From Cymbomonas tetramitiformis (taxonomy: Eukaryota > Chlorophyta > Pyramimonadophyceae > Pyramimonadales > Pyramimonadaceae): a DNA stretch of 64,000 bases. This document shows positions 9,605-18,908 of this stretch, piece by piece. The DNA lies in contig LGRX02035493.1 of the NCBI GenBank assembly GCA_001247695.2, forward strand, positions 80,926-144,925. Reading direction: 5' to 3'. Below the pieces are notes generated by a model. The model did no database searches, was not told the DNA's origin, and saw only the letters and a program-made list of their open reading frames with translations. The position numbers were made by a program, and so were the translations under genes. Each line of letters starts with the position of its first letter. Within the stretch, counting starts at the first letter, position 1.

Positions 9605-10070
9605 AGCACCAGTTTGTGTATATACATAAACAAGGGTAAGTATGGCCCTACCTATCATGTATCTATGCTCAGGTACTGATCGGAAATGGCCATGTTTATA
9701 CATAAACAAGGGTAAGTAGGGCCCTACCTATCATGTATATATACTCAAGTACTAGTCAGGTAAGGCCATGTTTATACATAAACAAGGGTAAGTAGGGCCC
9801 TACCTATCATGTATCTATACTCAAGTACTAGTCAGGTAAGGCCATGCTTATACATAAACAAGGGTAAGTAGGGCCCTACCTATCATGTATCTATACTCAA
9901 GTACTAGTCTGGTATGGCCATGTTTATACATAAACAAGGGTAAGTAGGGCCCTACCTATCATGTATCTATACTCAAGTACAGGGTAAGTATGGCCATGTT
10001 TAGACATAAACAAGGGTAAGTAGGGCCCTACCTATCATGCATCTATACTCAAGTACTGAGGATCAGACAT
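9605..10070. repeat. Right-side 76-bp tandem repeats of X
   Basis: About six units of the same repeat as at 5315-5595, each with TATACATAAACAAGGG, the palindrome GTAGGGCCCTAC and ACTCAAGTAC. Small differences between units (TAGTCAGGTAAGG versus AGGGTAAGTATGG) show subfamilies within the array. Confidence 0.85.
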
Positions 10071-10075
10071 TGCCA

Positions 10076-10690
10076 TGTACATCTTTGGAGACTGTCCATA
10101 GTAAGGACTAAATAAGCGTAATAGCCCAAAAAAAACCGATTCTGAAAATATTTTTTTTCCAATGTTTTCAAGTACGTACAACCCAGGTACAGCCCAGGTA
10201 CAGGGTAGGTATTGCCCCCTACCTACCCCTTACCTACCCAATGCCCATACTGACCTAACTTTGAGGTGCTGTAACAGGAAGTGTAAAATGTTTTTTCAGT
10301 TAAATCTTTGGAGACTGTCCATAGTAAGGACTAAATAAGCGTAATAGCCCAAAAAAAACAGATTCTGAAAATATTTTTTTCCAATGTTTTCAAGTACAGC
10401 CCAGGTACAGCCCAGGTACAGCCCAGGTACAGGGTAGGTATTGCCCCCTACTTACCCCTTACCTACCCAATGCCCATACTGACCTAACTTTGAGGTGCTG
10501 TAACAGGAAGTGTAAAATGTTTTTTCAGTTAAATCTTTGGAGACTGTCCATAGTAAGGACTAAATAAGCGTAATAGCCCAAAAAAAACAGATTCCAAAAA
10601 TATTTTTTTCCAATGTTTTCAAGTACAGCCCAGGTACAGCCCCAAGTACAGGGCAGGTACCGAGTAGCACAACTTTGAGGCCTCAAAAGG
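10076..10690. repeat. 222-230-bp tandem repeat, about 2.6 units
   Basis: Units begin near 10081, 10303 and 10533 with TCTTTGGAGACTGTCCATAG. They contain TAAGCGTAATAGCCC, an A/T-rich block, repeated CAGCCCAGGTACAG words and CCCCTTACCTACCC, and end near AACTTTGAGGTGCTG. They form the inner part of the right subterminal region of X. Confidence 0.85.
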
Positions 10691-10896
10691 TGAGGTTACC
10701 AAAGCCATTCCACCCAAAACTTCGCTCCATATGTCTTACATCGACCCAAACCATCGATATCAACAATAAAAAACAAACTATCGGAAACTTCATTTCACCC
10801 GATTTTGGCTGGTTTTGCCATTTTACTGCCGACATTGCCCAAGTAGGGCCCTACTTGGCTCGAAACACAAGGTAAACACAAGGTAGACACAATGTT

Positions 10897-10910
10897 CTAA
10901 ATTTGTAGGG
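10897..10910 (-). repeat. Right terminal inverted repeat of X
   Basis: CTAAATTTGTAGGG, followed by the CGT duplication at 10911-10913. Confidence 0.85.
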
Positions 10911-10913
10911 CGT

Positions 10914-11772
10914 GCTGGAGAGGCTTGAAGACCCAGTAGTTCTCTACTTCTAGAAGCGGTGAAAGCTTTAGGTGTTATTTTGGAAATGTCTTTAGTGGGG
11001 GCGGTGTTATTCTCGTTGAGCATTCTCAGGTACTTCCCTTGGGACTGCAGAGTTCTCCAATTATGTTAGTGTGAGAGTCGTTGAATTCTTCTGATGTGAC
11101 TACGGATATCGCCTAAAATAGGGACCTCAAAAAAGAATAATGAGAAGGGTAGTTCCTCGGCAGGGTCGTAGCGGGAGATGTCTAAACAGCCCCCTCTGAA
11201 TGAGGCTCTTTTAGCAGTACGGTCCACTCTGTCATGGACTTTGTCATTATTGTGACCCCTGATCCATTTAAGGATGATTTTACTGTGGTCTCCTTCACTG
11301 TAGAAGCCAAGTTCTTCTAGCAGTGGGCGAACAGCCTGCACATCTCTGCTATTAGCTTCACGTAGTTTGTCCCGAGCACTCATGAATCTGCCATCCTTTG
11401 TTACAGCAGATATTGCAGCCATGGAGTCAATGGCATGTACCATTGGAGTCATGGATTTGAGGAGTTTCTCTTTTTGTTCTGTGAGTAGAAATCGCAGTCC
11501 CGCAATTTCAGCAGATGTACTACTCGGGTTTTGGATATCTTCCTTGATAAGAAGCCCAGGTGCGGAGAAAGTTCTTGAGGGGGGGATATTCATCTTCCGA
11601 ACAAGTGGCATTCCGTTGTCAAAGTTTTTTATGGCATATGCTGCACCACTGCATGCTGTTTTCTTGCCAGCAAATAGAGAACCATCGCTTGCCATATCAT
11701 AATCTTCCATTTGTTTGCTCTTTTCGGCGTTGGGGGTAGATTCTTCTTCCGAGTCGCTAGGACAACTATATT
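10914..11772 (-). pseudogene. LINE ORF: RNase H domain
   Basis: Minus-strand continuation of the LINE polyprotein. The RNase H active-site pattern is visible: D in MASDGSLFAG, E in TSAEIAGLRF, D in HAIDSMAAI and D in GHNNDKVHDRVDRTAK. A frame change after the stop at 11066 leads into a downstream segment (LRMLNENNTAPTK, SRELLGLQASPA) that joins the zinc knuckle at 5063 once X is removed. The upstream end is the ATATT duplication of the fold-back element. This enzyme would remove RNA from the RNA:DNA hybrid during LINE cDNA synthesis. Confidence 0.85.
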
Positions 11773-12044
11773 TGCTGGAATTGGCACTACGACTAGTTCG
11801 TACAGTCTAGTGTCATTCCCAGTGTGTCATCTTCGGTGGTCAGCCTGTGACACTCAGCTCGGGTATATCTTGTGTTTTACCCAAGCTTAGTGATCCGTTG
11901 TTTCACCGTCGGCAGCGGGTCCCCACTGCCTGTTCAGCTGTTTCCAGCAGGTTATGGGCCCACCACGCTTCCACTGCGCTGGGACACTGGGACACTGGGA
12001 ATGACACTAGACTGTACGAACTAGTCGTAGTGCCAATTCCAGCA
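11773..12044 (+). mobile_element. Fold-back LTR derivative (solo LTR plus inverted LTR end)
   Basis: A 272-bp insertion with 5-bp duplication ATATT (11768-11772 and 12045-12049). It starts with a complete 177-bp LTR of the element C family (TGCTGGAATTGG...TTTCCAGCA, 11773-11949), then the primer site GGTTATGGGCCCACCACG (11950-11967) and about 25 bp of leader. It ends with an inverted copy of about 48 bp of the LTR's own start (roughly 11995-12044). Both termini are thus the same LTR end. There is no coding capacity. It interrupts the LINE between the connection region and RNase H. Confidence 0.85.
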
Positions 12045-13025
12045 ATATTCACTTTCTTCCTCCGCAGTTTTGTTTTTCATTCTGGCAATAATGGTCTCAT
12101 ACTGTCTGTATGAGATGTAATCATAGTGTGAGTTAATATCACTGACTTTAGCAAGGACAGAAGAGGGCGGGTCCATATGGTCATTATATTCGAAAATAGA
12201 ACCTGCGGGAATTAGGATGCAACCGTCATTGGTGATGCTATATTCAAAGTCGTATTGAAAACTGTTGGTTCCTTCGATTCTGACAAAGACATTAGGGTTT
12301 ATGGCATTGTTACTGTATTCTGTATATTGTATTGACATGGCCTCTAAGTCAATATTGGTAATGTGAATAAGAGAGATGGAATTTCGGTCACCATTTCCTT
12401 TCCAATGAAACTCTCCCGTATCAGGGGGTACTATGTTGTCTCTATATTGTTTCTTGACATATCTGGCCTGTGGGTCCAAATCTACAGGGTTTTGAAGCAT
12501 TTCCTTTTCGATTTCGGTTAGCCATCCAGGGGGTCTATTACCGTTCAGCCTGAAAAAGACTTTACTTTCTTGCCAGTTTTTTAACATTCCACCACAGGGA
12601 GTCAGAAAGGAACCTGTGTGCTTGAGGTCATATTTTTGTATTGCGGAGGTAACATTCCTCGACATGTAGAGTTGTCTGGGAAGGGTGGTGATTAATGTGG
12701 TTTCACCCGCTTCATTTTCAGGGTAATTTTTAGAGTCGATAGCGTATCCAAGTTTTGCCATAATGTGACCTATACGCCTAAACCAGTTAAAGCGTTTGTC
12801 TTTTGTGTGACTGTAGGTTGCATAGTGTGATAGGGGGAAGCCCGAGATGGCATTTTTACCCATTTCGTTGTTCATGTTTTGAATTATTATTTTAAGCCAT
12901 AGATTGCTGTTTCTACGGTATAGTGAGATGAGGTGGGGATCAGTGATACGGTCCGTGTGGTTGTGTTGCCAATATTCGTGTTCATCTGCAGAACACAGGG
13001 TGTTCATAGTTTCAGTAATATACAC
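12045..13025 (-). pseudogene. LINE ORF: connection region after the reverse transcriptase
   Basis: About 325 residues between the RT and RNase H domains of the LINE, in one open frame. It includes NLWLKIIIQNMNNEMGKN, WFRRIGHIMAKLGYAID and KQYRDNIVPP. It matches the position of the thumb and connection segment and has no catalytic motif that I know. The N-terminal end overlaps the RT frame near 13004-13025, marking a frameshift. The C-terminal end (KTAEEESEY) is cut by the fold-back element and resumes at 11772. Confidence 0.7.
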
Positions 13026-14528
13026 GACGCGGTTACAATATCGAAGACACTATCAATACCGTACCCGCCTTGGCAGACTGCTGTCCAGATTATTTGGTGA
13101 TTAGTGTCAACTGGGCAGCCCAAATATTTAATTATAAACGAAGCTATCAATTTGTCTAATTCAATTGCGACATTCTTTGAGGAGTTGGCAATTGCTGAGG
13201 TAACTTTAAGGGGGTACGCCATCCTCGGAACTACAACCGCATTTATAACATATCTTAGCTGGTGTAGAGTCATGTGTTGCAGTTGGATGGATATTAGAGT
13301 AGATTTAAGTCTGTCAATAAGGATTTCCGCCTGTTTGTCCCATTCCCCATTTAGTGCAAACCATACTCCGAGGTATCTGTTTACCTCTTTGCTGTTGGAG
13401 AAATCGAGAAAATCTGGTGACTCAGGGGGTATCCATTTCGAATCAATGGAAGGACTTGAGGCATTTGTATTGGGCTCCAGATGACCCCCTGAGATGAGTA
13501 AATCATCGGACAGGTCATATCGCGTTACCATTTTGCCCTGAAATTTGATGCGCTTTCTGTAAGAGTATTTGGATTTCTTAACATTGATGGGAATGCCGAT
13601 GAAGCTCATAAATTCATTAACTATACCTAGCATGTCTTGAACTTCGTCTTTAGTTTTCCCCACGAGAATGATGTCATCACAGAAGAACCGTGCAAAGATA
13701 TTTAAAGGGGTGTCCTTTTCTAATAGGTTTTGAGAGGGAGGAATAACATTATTCCCTGGTTTGTCTGGTCTATGGCGTTCCGAGTTCAGTTCATATCCAT
13801 ATGTGGTTCCTGTCGGGTTTGCACCGTTTGCTCTTTTTGCTAACCAAATTGCCAGAATGTCCATAATGGCTACAAACCTTAGTGGGCTCAAAACTTCTCC
13901 CTGAGCTCCACATTCGAGGGACCATTCATCCGTGAGGCCTTCTTCAGTAAGTACCATTCTAGAGGCATCACTGGTGATGTCTGAGATGATGTTAATTATT
14001 TGTGATGGGAGTCCTAACTTTCTGAGCGCTAAATTGCTCATCCAGAATTCGGCTCTGTCAAATGCTTGTTTGAGGTCCAGGTAAACTACGTGGAGGTCTT
14101 TGTCGTATCTATTGGCATCCGAAATTACTTCATTCAAAATTTGGAGTGAGTCATCTATGTTTTTATTCGGAAGAAAGGCATCTTGAATGGGAAAGAGAAT
14201 GGGGTGGGTGTTGAGTATTGTTTTGAGACGGTTTGCAATTATTGTGTTAAATAGTTTAAGACCCGTTTCCAACATTGCAAGAGGTCTGGAATTTTCTATT
14301 GTACATGGTGCAGAGGGGTTTTTAGGGATTGGAAGGATGACTCCAGATTTTGCACTCTTAGGAAATCTCCCAGTTATAAGAATGTGGTTAAAAAGTGAGA
14401 CAGTAACTTCTTGAAAATTCTCTGGGCCCTTGATCCACTGCGAGTATCCGTCATTCCTGAGGGTCCTGGTGCTGTGGAGATACCACAGTCCGAGTATGCT
14501 TGTTGAAGTTCTTTGTGCGTGATTTCTG
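13004..14528 (-). pseudogene. LINE reverse transcriptase
   Basis: The RT domain is clear: SAKSGVILPIPKNPS, then SRPLAMLETGLKLFN, YLDLKQAFDR (block A with catalytic D), ECGAQGEVLSPLRFV and FFCDDIILVG (block C with the DD pair; FCDD instead of the commoner FADD). Upstream, ITHKELQQAYSDCGISTAPG lies in another frame, so at least one frameshift falls near 14440-14500 and another near the linker. The enzyme primes on nicked target DNA in intact LINEs. This copy is not expected to work. Confidence 0.9.
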
Positions 14529-15527
14529 TCAATAGTCTCGCGCGGCGGCCGTATCGGGGATTTTAGGGCTATCCTTGAGAATGTCATTGAGCCACTGTGG
14601 GAGTTCATCTGGCTCATTCGGGTTTGTAGAAAATAATTTTTTATTTTTGTATTCATCTAGTGTTGTGTTTAGTCTTTCTGTTTTTGTCTCACTCAGGTAT
14701 ATTTCCATCACCTCCTGGGGTTGCGGCTGCACCTTTTTCAGTAGGTTTCATCTTTCCCATGACTGTGTCTAGAAACCTCGAAAGGTTAGTTGAGAAAAGA
14801 TGCTGCAGGGTTTCTTTTTCTCGGAGTTTGCGTCGTTCAATGTCTGTGTCTCTGCTTTTCTGAAAGGCATTTCTGATTATTACATAATTTTCATGCAATC
14901 GTAATCTCCATGTGGCTGCTGCTTCATTATGTTTGGGTTGGAGCGAGGCAAACGGTAGTGTGCGGGCAGCCTTTTTGGCTTGCTTTGGAATGTTGCTATC
15001 ATGAGTACTTGTATCCAAATATTTGATGGTGCGGCGTACTGTGTTTAGCCATTTGTATATATAGTTAGATACTGCTGATGGTTTTTCGGACCTCCCAGTT
15101 TTGTTCAGATTCTTGGTGCCAAAGGCGTCACTTGCCGCCTGATGTGCCAATTTGTGCAGGGTATCCCATGTCGCGTCAGGGTGCATTTCCTTGAGGCCAG
15201 TGCCGCCGTTTCTAGCTGCTTCAGATCCATTTTCCATTTCGAGTGTCCTATGTAGTCTTTCAGTGTAAGACACCCAGCCTTTAGCGTATTGGAATAAATG
15301 GGCAGTGCAGTCTATTTTTTCCGAATGTATCTCAGATCCGTACAGGTTCCAGAATTTAGCAGGCATATGAGGTTGTAGAAGAATATCCCAGCTGGTCATG
15401 TGATCATCTGTGCTGGATTTCGTGATTTTCTTAACTTCCAGTGAGCTGAATGAAAGGTGTCGTTTGAGATAGGCATTTACATCTTTCTTATTTAGAAGGT
15501 GAGGCGAACCTATATGCCAGATGTTAT
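14529..15527 (-). pseudogene. LINE endonuclease C-terminus and linker
   Basis: The first preserved part of the LINE polyprotein. NNIWHIGSPHLLNKKDVN followed by SSTDDHMTSWD matches the last strand and SDH-type motif of an APE-type endonuclease. A helical linker follows (DATWDTLHKLAHQAASDAFG). A frame change near 14690-14735 leads to QEVMEIYLSETKTERL...LPQWLNDIL before the RT. The 5' side is cut at 15528 by the LTR of element A, so most of the endonuclease is missing from this stretch. Confidence 0.75.
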
Positions 15528-15720
15528 TGCTGGATTCAGTGACCCGTAGGTCATAACTTACTCTGACTCCCGATAGTTGTACCAGTACTCGTACAGTACT
15601 AGGTGACAGATACCTAGGTCACAGACCGCCTTATATTCGTTTATCTCTTATAATCAGTTTACACTTGTATGAAAAGTATTCAGTGACCACCCGATATAAT
15701 ACGGTATATTATATCTCACA
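15528..15720 (+). repeat. Left LTR of element A
   Basis: 193 bp, starting TGCTGG and ending CTCACA directly before the primer site. Compared with 16836-17129 it has one internal deletion of about 100 bp after TTCAGTGAC. Confidence 0.75.
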
Positions 15721-15738
15721 GGTTATGGGCCCACCACG
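15721..15738 (+). other. Primer-binding site of element A
   Basis: GGTTATGGGCCCACCACG immediately after the LTR. The first 13 bases are complementary to the conserved anticodon stem-loop TGGGCCCATAACC of initiator tRNA-Met. Confidence 0.7.
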
Positions 15739-15774
15739 CTTCCACTGCGCCAGTGTCCCAGGACGATTGTAACA

Positions 15775-16534
15775 CGGCGCAAAGTCCCTGCGGTCTGCGG
15801 CTACGGCTGCACAGGTCCGTGGTGCTACCGCCGCAGGTAAGCAACCACCGCTGCACATCGGTACTCTGTCTGTACCGCAGGTGGTATGCGATGCGCCACC
15901 ACCTGTCAATCACGAGATCGACACTGTGCTATACCCTGTTTCGGCATCGGACCCCGCTTCTTTCGGGTCTCCTTTCGAGGAGCCACTACGTGTCTCTTTT
16001 ATGGACCGTATAATGCCAACATGCCCTGACACGTCTCTTAAATTGTGCTCGATTGACTCGGTTCACGAGTCGATTCACCCGGGAGAGCTTTCCGTGATCG
16101 ACGATGACTACGACTCCGACGGCTTTTCTTATTCCGGAGACGAGATTCCCTCGGCCACACCGGCTACACGGTCACGTGTCGGTGTGGCAACATTGCCGAG
16201 GGTCTTCTCTTTCGCATCTCTGGCCCTGCCCGCACTCATGTGTCTTGCATGTGTGTCAGCGGTTCAGGGTTCGGTGGTGCTCGATCGAGCCGCTGAATTC
16301 ACCGCAGCAGTACATCCCACTGGGGTGACTGCCAACAGTCTGTCTGCCTTGCCGTACACTTTCCCTTTCGGCAGGCCTTTTCCTTTTGAAGTTTCGGCAG
16401 GCTTGGACTCGGATTTTCACTTTTGTGGATTCCTGAATTTGCTCTACGAGTCTTCTTCTGGACTCTGGCTTCTGGATTATGGTTCTGGCTTCTGGTTCTG
16501 GACTCTGGTTCTGGACTCTGGTTCTGGATTATGA
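15775..16534 (+). CDS. Gag-like protein of element A with hydrophobic C-terminal segment
   Basis: An open frame with no upstream Met in reach (open from 15775; first GTG at 15881), so its start or splicing is unclear. It has an acidic tract (DDDYDSDGFSYSGDEIPS), then RVGVATLP and a hydrophobic stretch FASLALPALMCLACVSAV. The same order, acidic then GVxxxP then hydrophobic, occurs in element B's Gag and the 43.9-kb remnant. The tail (about 16450-16534) comes from tandem TCTGGACTCTGGT-type repeats and reads as Gly/Ser/Trp/Leu repeats. No zinc knuckle is seen. Function unknown beyond likely Gag descent. Confidence 0.45.
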
Positions 16535-16556
16535 CTTCTGGACTCTGGTTCTGGTT
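16450..16556 (+). repeat. Short TTCTGGACTCTGG tandem repeats
   Basis: Irregular 6-12-bp units (CTCTGG, TTCTGG, ATTATG) repeated over about 105 bp at the end of the element A ORF. Confidence 0.7.
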
Positions 16557-16835
16557 GAACATCTTTGACACTGACAACTTCTTCAACTCTGGTGAACTCT
16601 GCAACTTTGTAGACCACTTTGAAAGTGGCTGAGTATCTGCAAATTGAGCTGTAGGAACTTAGCTTGAAAGCAGTATCCTAGCAGCAGTTTTAGAAAGGGA
16701 CCGCCCTGGCTAAAGCACAGGCCTCCCTCTAGCAGTTTCCAGCTCCTAGCTGTTTGTTGTTTCGGAACAATTTGCTTTGTCTGTGCTCCGCTCTCTGCCA
16801 CCTGTAACAGCACTATGTACAGTCACAGGGTGGTG

Positions 16836-17129
16836 TGCTGGATTCAGTGACCCGTAGGTCATAACTTACTCTGACTCCCGATAGCTGTACCAGTACTCGT
16901 ACAGTACTAGGTGACAGATACCTAGGTCACAGACCGCCTTATATTCGTTTATCTCTTATAATCAGTTTACACTTGTATGAAAAGTATTCAGTGACCATCG
17001 AGGTTCTAGGTTTAGGTTCAACAATCTGTCTTCGTTATTATCTTTTATCACAAGTTATCTATCGGAAATACCGCGCTCTGACTGTTAACTGAATTATCAC
17101 ACCCGAGATATACCGGTAGTATATCAGTA
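16836..17129 (+). repeat. Shared LTR between A and D
   Basis: 294 bp, TGCTGG...ATATCAGTA. It serves as the 3' LTR of A, preceded by the GGGTGGTG purine tract. It also serves as a 5' LTR, because a primer site (GGTCGTGGCCCCATCCACG, 17130-17148) and a different internal region follow it. Confidence 0.7.
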
Positions 17130-18908
17130 GGTCGTGGCCCCATCCACGTTTTATTTTCCACTTCGGATCGTTTGGCCATGATTGGCTAAGCTTGAGTGGG
17201 TGGTGCGCCCCATGAGGACAACGTGTTGAACGCCGGGAGTTTGGGGTTGAAGCTGCGTTTACGAATTTGTTTTGGCGAGGCGACGCGTTCTCGTTGAAAA
17301 TGAGGTTCTCCCTGGATTTACATCGTCGAAATTAGCTACTTCGACGCCTTGCAGGACCATGTGCCGGCCGACGTTTACATCGACATCTCCGCCGACGCCT
17401 AACTATTTTTCAGTGCAAGCTTTAAATCCCTGCGGACTCCGCATTTCATGAACAAGTTGTTCTCCACCTAGCATGCTAGCGGCTACCTTCTTATTTTTAC
17501 AGGATCACTGTCGTGTGTAGAAACTTCTAGGTTTTCCGAATAACGAACGCTGATACAAAAGCGTTCCTAAAACTATTAAAAACGCTGGCAGACGAGCATG
17601 TCCTGTCAGCTATTGACTTTAAGCATGAAAAGGCTAAGGCACTTGGGCAGGATGGTTCGCGCTACCAACTTTCATCCGAAGTAGTACACGAACTCCGAGA
17701 TTTAAAGACGTTCTATGATGAGGAGATTTTAGATGAGGGAGACTACACGGAACAGGAGCGCGTATTGCTCGATAAGTCAGTCAAAGTACCAACTCCTGAT
17801 ATCCTCGTCGCACATAAAGAGGTTGTCCAAGATGCAGATGAGCCCGAGTCTCCGCCTCCAGTTGTTGAAATACCCGCCGAGAAAGAGTCTGTCGTTCCGG
17901 GTTCGCCTCCTCGTATGTCTGTCGCTAACTTGACTCCCCCAGTTCAGCTTATTCAGAAGCCAACGAAGCAGGTCAACTTTTTCGACTTAGATAGGTTTCA
18001 AGGTGTCCATTACAACAAAAACAGGGACACGCTACACTGCCACGATCTGCGACAAACAGAAACCAGGGAATGAGAAGCAGTTTTTTCGCTGTGAATTTTG
18101 CTCTATGAAAAGTACGCATGCGCCTGCAGTCGCTCAGCACGAAAAACTCAAGCATCCGATGGGTCTCAGTCAGCAGCTGCGTGCTCAGACCGATTTCTTC
18201 GGGTTGAAGCATGGTATCGAGGTGAAGTTCTGTGATTGTGAGGCTGCCGATACTCTCGACAACGAGGAGTGGGTCATTGTAGACGTCGTTCCTGCGCTTG
18301 CCCTTGGCGCTGTAGGGCAGAGAGACAAATCGGGTCGTCCACGGCAGCAGAAGGTCTCAACTACGCGAGACAACGACTCCACTGGCAACATCGGTCGGCG
18401 CGGTGCAGCTAAGAGGAAGTCTTATGAAGCCTTCACGAAAGTGGAGGTTCTTGAGGTGTTCGATCGCTGTGTGAGCAATGGGAGCTTGGCTCCTAAGGAG
18501 GATGTTGCTGGGTTGACAGGCGTTCATGCCTCTTTGATATCAAAGTGGGCTGTTCCAAAGACCCGGCAAGAGATTTATACGCGGGCCGGATCCGACAAAC
18601 AGAAGCACCTGCGTAAGAAGGCTCGGATTTTTACTGGTACCGACGCCTTTTACTTTTTTATGTTTTTACGTTTATTCTCGCTAAGTATCATTCTCTTCAA
18701 GTGGTTTAAGGTGGGCTGGCAGTTGGGGCGCGTCCGTAAAAAGCTGCCGGCGAACAAGGATGGCTTCAATTTTCAGGTCTACTACCCTTGCGAGGATAGG
18801 ATCGCGAAGCACACCTTGACCCCACAGACATATGTGGGGAACTTGACTGGCGGCCAACTTGTTGAGTGCAAAGACGGGTCTTGGATAGCATTTGCTTGTG
18901 TTAACTGA
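17130..18908 (+). mobile_element. Internal region D joined to element A (3' LTR not found)
   Basis: It begins with primer site GGTCGTGGCCCCATCCACG and a leader closely similar to element B's (TTTGGCCATGATTGGCTAAG). A coding block unlike Gag follows. No third LTR copy is found downstream, so the element is truncated or the right end has decayed. The layout LTR-internal-LTR-internal suggests recombination between related elements. Confidence 0.55.
17521..18908 (+). pseudogene. C2H2 zinc-finger plus HTH protein of region D
   Basis: The first frame (about 17521-18073) reads TKAFLKLLKTLADEHVL, SRYQLSSEVVHELRDLK and a Pro/Glu-rich linker. The sequence then continues in another frame from about 18030, so a frameshift or missed splice lies at 18003-18073. 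Next come a classical C2H2 finger (CEFC...AQHEKLKH, CX2CX12HX4H), a Lys/Arg-rich linker and a helix-turn-helix-like segment (VLEVFDRCVSN..LAPKEDVAGLTG..ASLISKWAV). The Phe-rich hydrophobic stretch at about 18640-18700 may be an unspliced intron. The C-terminus reads GWQLGRVRKKLPANKDG...GSWIAFACVN. It could be a transposon DNA-binding protein or a host gene fragment. Confidence 0.45.

Larger units (their letters stand above)
5064..10910. mobile_element. Element X: CACTA-like DNA transposon derivative
   Basis: Bounded by terminal inverted repeats CCCTACGAATTTAG (5064-5077) and CTAAATTTGTAGGG (10897-10910), one mismatch in 14. It is flanked by the 3-bp duplication CGT (5061-5063 and 10911-10913). 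Its removal restores the LINE frame exactly, which proves the boundaries. A 3-bp duplication is typical of the CMC/CACTA superfamily. It has large subterminal repeat fields at both ends, hairpins, a gag fragment (8138-8761) and a DUF4216-like transposase C-terminal fragment (about 9285-9593), but no complete transposase. It is therefore a non-autonomous, internally rearranged copy. A gap of 20 N at 5596-5615 makes the true length uncertain. Confidence 0.85.
1000..15527 (-). mobile_element. Non-LTR retrotransposon (LINE), one copy split by insertions
   Basis: LINE-type coding pieces lie in order on the minus strand at 15527-12045, 11772-10911, 5063-4074 and 1643-1112. Between them sit the fold-back element, element X and element E, each with target-site duplications (ATATT, CGT and GGAAT). 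Removing X plus one CGT joins ...ELLGLQASPA to RLFKLGKIGTENCPYC in a single frame. Removing E plus one GGAAT joins ...KLVFRF to PHNTIPFIPHG. Domain order is endonuclease end, linker, reverse transcriptase, RNase H, CCHC-like knuckle and methyltransferase-like tail. Element A truncates the 5' end. Several frameshifts make it a pseudogene. About 5.9 kb of LINE remains. The 3' boundary is approximate. Confidence 0.85.
15528..17129 (+). mobile_element. LTR element A (short copia-like element)
   Basis: Left LTR 15528-15720 and right LTR 16836-17129 share their first ~160 bp (TGCTGGATTCAGTGACC...). The left copy lacks about 100 bp of the 3' half present in the right one. Primer site GGTTATGGGCCCACCACG follows the left LTR, and a CCACC...GGGTGGTG hairpin and purine tract precede the right LTR. 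The 5' flank is the LINE (GTTAT). No matching duplication follows the right LTR, because a second internal region (D) begins there. Confidence 0.75.

Noticed and set aside
5315..10070. 76-bp repeat blocks at 5.3 and 9.6-10.1 kb as LTRs
   Set aside because: They are tandem arrays inside an element whose true ends are CCCTAC inverted repeats with a 3-bp duplication. The LINE frame is restored only at those ends.
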